Assembly: GCA_030622125.1 (NCBI GenBank)
Contig: JAUXGM010000040.1
Coordinates: 1-15,930 of the forward strand
Length of the DNA: 15,930 bases
Direction: 5' to 3'
From: a bacterium
GTDB lineage: Bacteria; AUK180
The notes under the pieces are model-generated. The model had not been told where the DNA came from and ran no database searches. It worked only from the letters and a program-made list of their open reading frames with translations. Positions 1-6,066 of the stretch are shown in pieces. How positions within the stretch are numbered: position 1 is the stretch's first letter; each line of letters begins with the position of its first letter. The translations under genes were made by a program, and so were the position numbers.

Positions 1-22
1 ATCGTTATCTAAGGAAGAATCC

Positions 23-67
23 GGGACACACCTCAACAAAAAAAATCAGTTTGATGAGGTATGTCCC
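23..67. repeat. Imperfect inverted repeat (hairpin), REP-like
   Basis: GGGACACACCTCAACA at 23-38 pairs with TGATGAGGTATGTCCC at 52-67, with 14 of 16 positions complementary and a 13-nt A-rich loop. The GGGACA..ACCTC arms resemble palindromes found around REP-associated (RAYT/Y1) transposases in other genomes, but no transposase lies in this window. It could equally be the terminator region of a gene to the left. The hairpin is seen directly; its class is inferred. Confidence 0.5.
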
Positions 68-105
68 TCTTTTATGGGGGAACGGAGATTAATATTGTTT
101 TTCAC

Positions 106-133
106 TAACCTCTAACCTCCAACCTCCAACCTC
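106..133. repeat. Tandem 7-bp repeat, four units of YAACCTC
   Basis: Four contiguous units read TAACCTC, TAACCTC, CAACCTC, CAACCTC. They are followed by a T-run at 134-140. The tract lies in the gene-free spacer (1-259) upstream of the C11 peptidase and outside its promoter. No function is evident; it is a simple-sequence tract whose copy number may vary. Confidence 0.75.
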
Positions 134-142
134 TTTTTTTGT

Positions 143-179
143 GGTGCTCGGTGGTATATCCAGCACCTTCTTGGTGCTG
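143..179 (+). other. Pair of mutually exclusive hairpins
   Basis: CAGCACC (161-167) and GGTGCTG (173-179) form a perfect 7-bp stem with loop TTCTT. AGCACC (162-167) can instead pair with GGTGCT at 143-148. No T-tract follows directly, so this is not a standard terminator. It lies upstream of the promoter of the C11 gene and would not be in that mRNA. It could be a 3' structure of a transcript entering from the left, or chance. Confidence 0.35.
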
Positions 180-225
180 TGGTTATTCTATTATAAAAAT
201 TTTATTTCGCAAAAAGTTTTTTTTA

Positions 226-254
226 TTGATTTATTTCCAAAAATTGTTTATAAT
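226..254 (+). promoter_or_regulatory. Sigma70-type promoter of the C11 peptidase gene, leaderless geometry
   Basis: -35 TTGATT at 226-231 and a perfect -10 TATAAT at 249-254 are separated by 17 bp. Only 5 nt separate the -10 box from the ATG at 260, so the expected transcription start falls on or beside the start codon. No purine-rich ribosome-binding sequence precedes the ATG (AATACAAT). The boxes are seen; leaderless translation is inferred. Confidence 0.7.
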
Positions 255-259
255 ACAAT

Positions 260-2761
260 ATGAAGAAGATTTTTTATTTAATGATCCTTGGTATTTTTTT
301 ACTTACTATTCTTCCCATAAATGCTATTGATTCATGGACAATTATGGTTTATTTGGATGCCGATAACAGTTTGGAATCTTGTGGAATTGATGATTTTATT
401 GAAATGTCAATGGTTGGTTCAGATACAGATGTAAATATTATCGTTCAGTTTGATAGGATAGACGGCGGTGACAGTTCCTACGGTGATTGGAAGGATACGA
501 GAAGATTCTATGTTTTCAAAAATTCAACTCCTATTGATGTGAATAGTAGTGACACGCTAACCTATAATATGTCTATTGGTGAAAAAAATATGGGCGATCC
601 GCAAACACTGATAGATTTTTTCAAATGGGGGGTTGATAACTATCCCGCTGAACATTATTTACTTGTGTTATGGGACCACGGCAGCGGGTGGAGAAAAAAG
701 AGTGCAAAAATAATAAGTTCTTCAGATAATAAAAGTGTCTGTGTAGATGATACGGATAAAGATAGATTATACTATACATCAGGAGAAATAGAACTTGCTT
801 TCAATGAAATGTCAAGTTATATTGGCAAAAAAATAGATATTACCGGGGCTGATGTTTGTGTGAATCAAATGTTTGAGAATGCACTTTATCTCTATCCATA
901 CATTGATTATCTGGTCGGCTCGGAAGATAATGAATGGGGTGAAGGTTGGTCTTATTGGTATTTTTTACAAAAATTGGTTGATGTAAATGGTAATCTAACC
1001 CCGGAAGAACTTGCGGGTTTTATTGTTGAAGCTTACGCAAATGGAGATGATAATTATTGTGGTGGAAATAACAATGTTTCAAACCCAAATTGTACGGGTA
1101 GCACACAATCGGCATTGGATCTTAATGACACAGAAAAAATCGAGGGACTTCTTCACAGATTTTCAGTTTTTTCCGCTTATTACTATCATAATGGTTATAA
1201 AGATCAATTTGATAGTGTATATAGCAATTCACAAAAATTTCCTGTTTATTCTCCTGATTATATGGATCTGATCGATTATATTGATAACTTAACCTCTTAT
1301 TCCCTTCCTGATGGTCTTTACAATTCTGCAATTGATCTAAAAAATTCCATTTTAAATAGCGTTGTAAGCAATTTTTCTCTTCCGGCAATAAATGCCAATG
1401 GAATTACTATATATTTTCCGGACCCGACAAATTATGATCCGTATTACAATGAAAATAAACTCGCAAAGGAAACATTCTGGGACAGTTTTGTAAATCAAGT
1501 ATATGTTTATCAGAATTATTATGCAACCTCCGATTACACCGATTACGATCTGAACGGAATAGTTGATAAAGGAGAAACATTTAATTATACCGTCTATGTC
1601 CATAATGTTTCCAATTTTAAACTTGACACGGTTACCGTTACGATCTCACAGATCGGAGATTTTTGTAATTACTCTCCGCAGACTTATATTTTAAGCGATA
1701 TACTTGTTGACAAATACGGACAAATTTCCTTTGAAGCAGTTGCAAACAGTGATTATGTCGGGCTTGGTTCCGAAAGATTTAATATTAATATTATAACCGA
1801 TTATTTTGGTTACGATCGGAATTTTACTACTCATCTAAAAATTGGCGATGCCACTATACTTTTAGTTGACGATGATAATGGAGATACAACAGATGAAATA
1901 ATAGTGTCATCGCTTAATGATAATTATTTAAATTACACTATCTATCAGATAAAAGAAAATGGAAATACCTTTCCAAATACCTTACTTGATAATTATTCTA
2001 TTGTGATATGGAACACGGGAAGAAAAGAGGGATACGATCTTTTTAAAAACGGTGAGATACAACTTATAGAATATTTCCTGGACAAAAGTGGAAATCTTCT
2101 TTTCTCAAGTCAGAATTTTTTGGCTACCGTTCCACCGACTTCATCCGATACATATACAATTTTTTTGCAAAATTATTTAGGTATTTCCGGATATGAAAAA
2201 GAGACATTTAAACTTGAAAAATCTCTTTTTGGACTTTTTGCCGATCCAATTACGGAAGGTTTAAATATCGATGTTCAAGATAACAATACAATCTCAATAT
2301 GGGATACCGAACCAATGGGTAATGCTATTCAGCTTTTTAAGGATGATCTTGATAGACATATTGGAATCAGAAATCCTAGATATTCCAAAAGCACGAATTT
2401 TAAGACGGTTTTTTGTCCATTTCCAATGGATAAAGCAAAAAAAAGCCAGCTGAATATATTTATAGCGAAGACAATAGAGTGGTTTTTATATGGGCAGGAA
2501 AGAAAATTTGATAAAAAAAAGATACTTGCATATCCGAATCCCGCTACCAAAGAAGTAAGATTTACAGAACTTGATGATCAAAATACGATCAATATCTATA
2601 ATATTTCAGGAAATCTTGTAAGAACACTACCGAAAGGGACACATATATGGTATTTGAAAAATCAAGACGGTGAAAAAATTACAAATGGTATTTATATTTA
2701 TGTTGTGGAAAAAAGTGCCGATAATATTTTATATACCGGAAAAATTGCAGTAGTAAAATGA
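260..2761 (+). CDS. Secreted clostripain-family (C11) cysteine peptidase with C-terminal sorting-type domain
   Basis: This 833-residue exported protease should cleave peptide bonds with a Cys/His dyad. Residues 1-22 are a signal peptide. SWTIMVYLDADNSLE (25-39) is the usual opening of the family. The catalytic His is H140 in LVLWDHGSGW, and the catalytic Cys is C200 in DITGADVC, followed by YLVGSEDNEWGEGW (217-230). An Ig-like stretch follows (about 430-525). Next comes a segment starting ATILLVDDDNGD (531-542), with IVIWNTG and GNLLFSSQ, as seen in other large secreted FCB peptidases. Residues 753-833 form a T9SS/FlgD-Ig-like tail (YPNPA, ISGNLVRTL, NGIYIYVV) for secretion, sorting or anchoring. 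The gene is convergent with the 31-codon gene, 13 bp away. Its substrate is unknown. The ATG at 260 follows a promoter without a Shine-Dalgarno. Confidence 0.9.
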   Translation: MKKIFYLMILGIFLLTILPINAIDSWTIMVYLDADNSLESCGIDDFIEMSMVGSDTDVNIIVQFDRIDGGDSSYGDWKDTRRFYVFKNSTPIDVNSSDTLTYNMSIGEKNMGDPQTLIDFFKWGVDNYPAEHYLLVLWDHGSGWRKKSAKIISSSDNKSVCVDDTDKDRLYYTSGEIELAFNEMSSYIGKKIDITGADVCVNQMFENALYLYPYIDYLVGSEDNEWGEGWSYWYFLQKLVDVNGNLTPEELAGFIVEAYANGDDNYCGGNNNVSNPNCTGSTQSALDLNDTEKIEGLLHRFSVFSAYYYHNGYKDQFDSVYSNSQKFPVYSPDYMDLIDYIDNLTSYSLPDGLYNSAIDLKNSILNSVVSNFSLPAINANGITIYFPDPTNYDPYYNENKLAKETFWDSFVNQVYVYQNYYATSDYTDYDLNGIVDKGETFNYTVYVHNVSNFKLDTVTVTISQIGDFCNYSPQTYILSDILVDKYGQISFEAVANSDYVGLGSERFNINIITDYFGYDRNFTTHLKIGDATILLVDDDNGDTTDEIIVSSLNDNYLNYTIYQIKENGNTFPNTLLDNYSIVIWNTGRKEGYDLFKNGEIQLIEYFLDKSGNLLFSSQNFLATVPPTSSDTYTIFLQNYLGISGYEKETFKLEKSLFGLFADPITEGLNIDVQDNNTISIWDTEPMGNAIQLFKDDLDRHIGIRNPRYSKSTNFKTVFCPFPMDKAKKSQLNIFIAKTIEWFLYGQERKFDKKKILAYPNPATKEVRFTELDDQNTINIYNISGNLVRTLPKGTHIWYLKNQDGEKITNGIYIYVVEKSADNILYTGKIAVVK

Positions 2762-2774
2762 TAGAAATAAACGA

Positions 2775-2870
2775 TTAGTATGCTTTTTTCTTATGTCTAT
2801 TCGCTCGCCTTTGTTTTTTTCTTTTATGTTTTTTAACTTTCAATAATTTTCTTCGTCGTCCAGATGGCAT
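2775..2870 (-). CDS. Very small basic ribosomal protein of the AURKAIP1/COX24 (mS38/bS22-like) type
   Basis: A 31-codon gene on the minus strand runs from ATG (2868-2870) to TAA (2775-2777). It starts MPSGRRRKLLKVKKHK and ends NRHKKKAY, with 18 Lys/Arg residues and no acidic residue. The MPSG opening followed by K/R-rich blocks and a terminal RHKKK is the signature of small bacterial proteins annotated as AURKAIP1/COX24-domain. These are related to mitochondrial mS38 and mycobacterial bS22, small-subunit proteins that bind rRNA. A strong Shine-Dalgarno, GGAGG at 2877-2881, sits 6 nt before the ATG. Its own promoter lies just upstream, so it need not depend on the M14 gene. The family assignment comes from remembered sequence pattern; assembly into the ribosome is inferred. 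Confidence 0.82.
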   Translation of the reverse strand: MPSGRRRKLLKVKKHKRKKQRRANRHKKKAY

Positions 2871-2900
2871 ATATTACCTCCAAAAATTTTTTATTAGATC

Positions 2901-2929
2901 ATTATACATTTTTTTTCTTTAAATATCAA
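2901..2929 (-). promoter_or_regulatory. Promoter of the 31-codon ribosomal-protein gene
   Basis: Read on the minus strand, -35 TTGATA (2924-2929) and -10 TATAAT (2901-2906) are 17 bp apart. Transcription should begin near 2894, giving a leader of about 24 nt that contains the GGAGG at 2877-2881. The -35 box overlaps the TGA stop codon of the M14 gene (2926-2928). Both boxes are near consensus, fitting strong expression of a ribosomal protein. Confidence 0.72.
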
Positions 2930-4644
2930 TGAATAAAAGCGAATTTTATTATTTTTTCAAAAACTTTTTCTTCTTTTTCTAATTTTATATGAGCGAAATA
3001 AATGCCTGACGCCAAGCTTTTCCCATTATCAAAGGTTTTAGATATGATAAACGAATCATTGGTAATATCTTCTGTTGATATTTTTTCGGAAAATTTATAA
3101 ACTAATCCTCCACTTGCCGAGTAAATTGAGCAGTTTTCCCTATACCCGCTGTCATCGGGAATGATAATAAGCATCATATTTTTGTCAATTGAAGGATTTG
3201 GGAATATGTAGGCAGATATATTTGGTGTATTTAACGAGGTTAAATAAAAATCCTTTTCAATTATATCGTTGTTCATATCAAAATTAAATATTTTGTAGTT
3301 ATATCCCGCTTTTGATACAATAATCGTATAGTTACCGTTTTTCAAGTTCCAATAATATCTACTATTATTATTGTTCTTTCTTGTCCGGATCATATCATAA
3401 TCATTGAGTTCCAATATCTTGATATTGACATTCGTTAACGGTAATCCCGTTTCATTATCGTAGATATAACCGTTAATATAATTTGTATCTAAATTCCTGA
3501 AAAATTCCTTTAAGCCGTCATAATTTTTTTGAGATAATCCGGCTATCTCACTAAACGGAGGATGAAATTCCGTTCCCACCTCAATCGTAAATGAGAATGT
3601 CCCGAGTTTACCATAGAGGTAATCGTCGCTATCGCCGGATGCCGGATATAAAGTCGAACTTTTCATCGGGTCATAGTATCCTGAACTATTTTTCGGAATT
3701 TTGCGGGAAATATTGTAAGAGATCTCATACAATCGATATCTATCGGGAGCATTATCAGAACCGTAACCATAAGGATAGAGTATCATTTCACCATAAGAAT
3801 GATATGAAATCGAACCGATCGGTCTTAACAGACCGAAAAAATCTTTTATTGCGATCGTTTCATATTCGGAAAAAGCCCCTGTACCCGGATAGACATCACT
3901 GAAGAAATTAAAATCAACTCCACTCTCTCCCCAGTGCCAATCATAATTCCTATTCGGGTCAACGCCGTCTGTATCTTCCGCATAAGAATGATTACCGTTG
4001 TTATCCCTGTTATTTTTTCTCCAGTTTGTATCGTATTCCGTATAAACGATCTCTTTGCCGTCGGGATTTACCATCGGAACGAACCATAACTGATAATTAT
4101 TTACGATATTTTGAATAAAAGTATCACCGTTATTATAATCATTGATAAGGTATTTTATCTCATTCATTGCAATCTCAGTCGTTTCAAGTTCCCTTGCATG
4201 ATGTTCAGCCATCACAAGGATATTGAATTCATCCTCATCAAAATCTACATTGTCTGAGATCTTTAATGCCCAGATATCTTTTGCAGTATAGGAATCATTG
4301 TAGGAATCGGTCATTACCTTTTCCCAGGAATCTCCGATATCGTAGAGTTTCACGGTTGCAGGATATGAATTCGCAAGTGTCAGAAGTTCCGCTGTAACCT
4401 CCGAGTATGAATGATAACCGGAAAGGTTTTTATTAACACTTAATATCTCATAATTTTCCGAGAACACCCCTCTTGCTCTTGATAATTTATCTTTATCTAT
4501 TACAACATCAACATAGTTCTTTCCCATTGATGCGATATCATAAGAGGTGTCTATTTGCGCAGGGTTATAAAATCTAACAAGAACTTTTTCCGGATAGATA
4601 AATAAAGATGTGATTATTAGAATTACAATACCTATTCGTTTCAT
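2926..4644 (-). CDS. Secreted M14-family zinc carboxypeptidase with carboxypeptidase-regulatory-like and C-terminal sorting domains
   Basis: This 572-residue metallocarboxypeptidase should remove C-terminal residues from peptides outside the cytoplasm. Residues 1-17 form a signal peptide. The M14 active site is complete: zinc ligands H149 and E152 in EHHARELE, third ligand H282 in ISYHSYGEM, substrate-binding N231-R232 in DPNRNYDWHWG, and catalytic E355 in FTIEVG. Residues about 391-470 (NGYIYDNETGLPLTNVNI...) are a carboxypeptidase-regulatory-like beta domain. The end (about 475-572: FPNPS, IYSASGGLVYKF, ASGIYFAHI) is a diverged T9SS-like tail, matching the type on the C11 peptidase. Together the two suggest use of extracellular protein. 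Its promoter is leaderless in geometry. Specificity cannot be read from the sequence. Confidence 0.9.
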   Translation of the reverse strand: MKRIGIVILIITSLFIYPEKVLVRFYNPAQIDTSYDIASMGKNYVDVVIDKDKLSRARGVFSENYEILSVNKNLSGYHSYSEVTAELLTLANSYPATVKLYDIGDSWEKVMTDSYNDSYTAKDIWALKISDNVDFDEDEFNILVMAEHHARELETTEIAMNEIKYLINDYNNGDTFIQNIVNNYQLWFVPMVNPDGKEIVYTEYDTNWRKNNRDNNGNHSYAEDTDGVDPNRNYDWHWGESGVDFNFFSDVYPGTGAFSEYETIAIKDFFGLLRPIGSISYHSYGEMILYPYGYGSDNAPDRYRLYEISYNISRKIPKNSSGYYDPMKSSTLYPASGDSDDYLYGKLGTFSFTIEVGTEFHPPFSEIAGLSQKNYDGLKEFFRNLDTNYINGYIYDNETGLPLTNVNIKILELNDYDMIRTRKNNNNSRYYWNLKNGNYTIIVSKAGYNYKIFNFDMNNDIIEKDFYLTSLNTPNISAYIFPNPSIDKNMMLIIIPDDSGYRENCSIYSASGGLVYKFSEKISTEDITNDSFIISKTFDNGKSLASGIYFAHIKLEKEEKVFEKIIKFAFIH

Positions 4645-4649
4645 ACTTT

Positions 4650-4678
4650 ATTTTACCAAAATATTTCTTTCTTTGCAA
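4650..4678 (-). promoter_or_regulatory. Promoter of the M14 carboxypeptidase gene, leaderless geometry
   Basis: On the minus strand, -35 TTGCAA (4673-4678) and -10 TAAAAT (4650-4655) are 17 bp apart. Only 5 nt (AAAGT) lie between the -10 box and the ATG at 4644. The expected start of transcription is therefore at the start codon and no ribosome-binding site can be present. The layout matches the C11 gene's promoter. Confidence 0.65.
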
Positions 4679-4694
4679 ATTCACTTGCCCATTT

Positions 4695-4969
4695 CGTCAT
4701 TCTGATTGAGCCCCGAATCAAGTGCGGGATAAACTGCACGATTGAAAAATCTATCTTTGACCTTTGAAAAATGAGATTATCACGGATTTTTTTAAAATCT
4801 TTATAATGACAAGGGAATATAAATGAATAATGAAGAATAATAAAAAAAGATGGATTCCTGCCTTCGCAGGAATGACCCCGTATCAACGGGGTAAACTCCG
4901 AGGGAAGGGGTTCAGAATAACTCCGTATCGAGTACGGGGTAAACTCCAAGAAAGGGGCTCTGAATGACG
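4695..4969. repeat. Non-coding repeat island with terminal inverted repeats
   Basis: The spacer between two divergent promoters holds about 275 bp of repeat-type sequence. Its left edge (4695-4714) reads CGTCATTCTGATTGAGCCCC; its right edge (4954-4969) reads GGGGCTCTGAATGACG, the reverse complement apart from small gaps and a substitution. Inside are three related direct units: 4711-4737, 4876-4902 and 4921-4947. The first and third agree at 21 of 27 positions, and each carries CCG.ATC near its start and GGG.TAAACT near its end. The unit pattern resembles palindromic repeats scattered through many environmental genomes. It may be a small non-autonomous element or a cluster of REP-like repeats. 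No credible gene is present in 4679-4992. Confidence 0.6.
4854..4873. repeat. Perfect 8-bp palindromic hairpin inside the repeat island
   Basis: ATTCCTGC (4854-4861) pairs with GCAGGAAT (4866-4873) around a CTTC loop, and GAC follows. This is the widespread 'ATTCC-TGC-CTTCG-CAGGAATGAC' type of dispersed palindrome. A second stem, ACCCCG/CGGGGT (4875-4880 with 4887-4892), follows immediately. There is no T-tract, so a terminator role is doubtful. Confidence 0.65.
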
Positions 4970-4992
4970 GAAATGTTTTTTTTGAAAAATAT

Positions 4993-5021
4993 TTGAAAAA
5001 TATTAAAAAATTTGTTATAAT
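4993..5021 (+). promoter_or_regulatory. Promoter of the nine-gene operon, leaderless geometry
   Basis: -35 TTGAAA (4993-4998) and -10 TATAAT (5016-5021) are 17 bp apart. Seven nucleotides separate the -10 box from the ATG at 5029, so the expected +1 is at the start codon. An 11-bp direct repeat, TTGAAAAATAT at 4982-4992 and again at 4993-5003, doubles the -35 region. The surrounding A/T tracts could act like an UP element. Confidence 0.7.
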
Positions 5022-5028
5022 AAAAAAT

Positions 5029-6066
5029 ATGAATAAAAGGCAATTAACGATTATTATTGTAGAGGTAATTTTGATTTTGCTTGGTGGGATATTTTATTTT
5101 ATGGGTGACCGGTTTTTTCAAAAAAAACAAGACCTTAGTAATGAGGTTCTGAAAGAAAAGATCGTTGCCATTAATTCAAAGATTACTTTATATGAGAAAA
5201 AAGATCCTACCCAAAAATTTACACCGAATTTTCTTCGGATCAGAAAAGAGTATAATGATCTTAATCTTTTATTTGTTGACAAGAAGTATCCGGAAGCACT
5301 TGAAAAATATACTATCCTTTTGGGAAAAGTTGAAGAGATAAATACAAAGATTGAAAATTATTATGCTAAATTAAAAACGGATGAAGAAAAGAAAGTATTA
5401 GAAAAAAAATTATTGGCGGAAAAGAAAAAAACTGCTGCTGCACAGGCTAAAAAAATTAAAACGAGCTATCCGAAACCAGCCCCAAAAACCGTTTTGTCTT
5501 CATATACACCGTTAAAAAAAGTTTCTTCCACACCAACGCAACCAAAACCGGAACCGGTGAAAGAAATCACAACAGCTACTACTTCGACACCGCTGCCCGT
5601 TGATACAAAGGGAAAGATTGACATCAATAATGCATCATTTGAAGAATTACAAAAACTCCCGAGAATTGGTCCGGTCAAATCGAAAAGTATTATTGATTAT
5701 AGAAATTCACATAACGGATTTAAAAATGTAGCTGATCTTGAAAATGTTAGCGGGATCGGTCCCAAAACAATGGCTTCTTTGAGACCTTTAATCTATTGCG
5801 GAAACTATGGCGGTACAACATCGAATACCTCGGATACATCCGCAGCAATAACAAATGTTAAAGAAAAAATCAATATAAACACGGCTTCTCAAACCGAACT
5901 TGAAACAATTCCAAAAATTGGACCTAAAACCGCCCAGAATATTATAAATTACAGAAATGAATTCGGAAGTTTCAAGAGCTACGAAGATATTCTTAATGTG
6001 CCGCGAATCGGTGAAAAAACTTTGGAAGCAATAAAACCTTATATAACATTAGGAGAAGAGAAATGA
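5029..6066 (+). CDS. Membrane-anchored ComEA-like protein with two helix-hairpin-helix DNA-binding domains
   Basis: This 345-residue protein probably binds double-stranded DNA outside the membrane, as ComEA does in natural transformation. Residues 6-25 are one hydrophobic N-terminal segment (anchor). Residues 30-145 are charged and helical, likely coiled coil, ending in a K/A-rich stretch. Residues 146-192 form a Pro/Thr/Ser-rich linker. Two ComEA-type HhH units follow: 196-256 (DINNAS, LPRIGPVKS, VSGIGPKT) and 279-340 (NINTAS, IPKIGPKTAQNIINYR, VPRIGEKT). Classic ComEA has one such unit on a shorter stalk. The ATG at 5029 is chosen over the in-frame TTG at 4993 because that TTG is the -35 box. 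The last codon overlaps the next ATG by 4 bp (ATGA). A role in DNA uptake is inferred; envelope binding of nucleoid or extracellular DNA is also possible. Confidence 0.78.
   Translation: MNKRQLTIIIVEVILILLGGIFYFMGDRFFQKKQDLSNEVLKEKIVAINSKITLYEKKDPTQKFTPNFLRIRKEYNDLNLLFVDKKYPEALEKYTILLGKVEEINTKIENYYAKLKTDEEKKVLEKKLLAEKKKTAAAQAKKIKTSYPKPAPKTVLSSYTPLKKVSSTPTQPKPEPVKEITTATTSTPLPVDTKGKIDINNASFEELQKLPRIGPVKSKSIIDYRNSHNGFKNVADLENVSGIGPKTMASLRPLIYCGNYGGTTSNTSDTSAAITNVKEKININTASQTELETIPKIGPKTAQNIINYRNEFGSFKSYEDILNVPRIGEKTLEAIKPYITLGEEK

Noticed and set aside
139-330. 63-codon open frame on the plus strand
   Set aside because: It runs through hairpins and the promoter of the C11 gene and overlaps that gene's signal peptide in another frame; low-complexity, Phe/Tyr-rich product.
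3591-3902. Plus-strand open frame of 103 codons opposite the M14 gene
   Set aside because: It lies wholly antisense to the catalytic domain of M14, is rich in Arg/His as expected for a shadow frame, and has no start signals.
4802-4807. TATAAT inside the repeat island as a further promoter
   Set aside because: The position 17 bp upstream reads ATCACG, with no TTG-like -35 box at 16-18 bp, and no gene starts nearby.
4653-4949. 98-codon open frame on the minus strand
   Set aside because: It is the translation of the palindromic repeat island (it contains the HSCEGRNP-type peptide typical of such repeats), overlaps the M14 promoter and has no protein-like composition.
4993-5028. TTG start giving a longer ComEA-like protein
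   Set aside because: This TTG is the -35 box of a strong promoter; ATG 5029 gives a clean short N-terminus followed by the membrane anchor.
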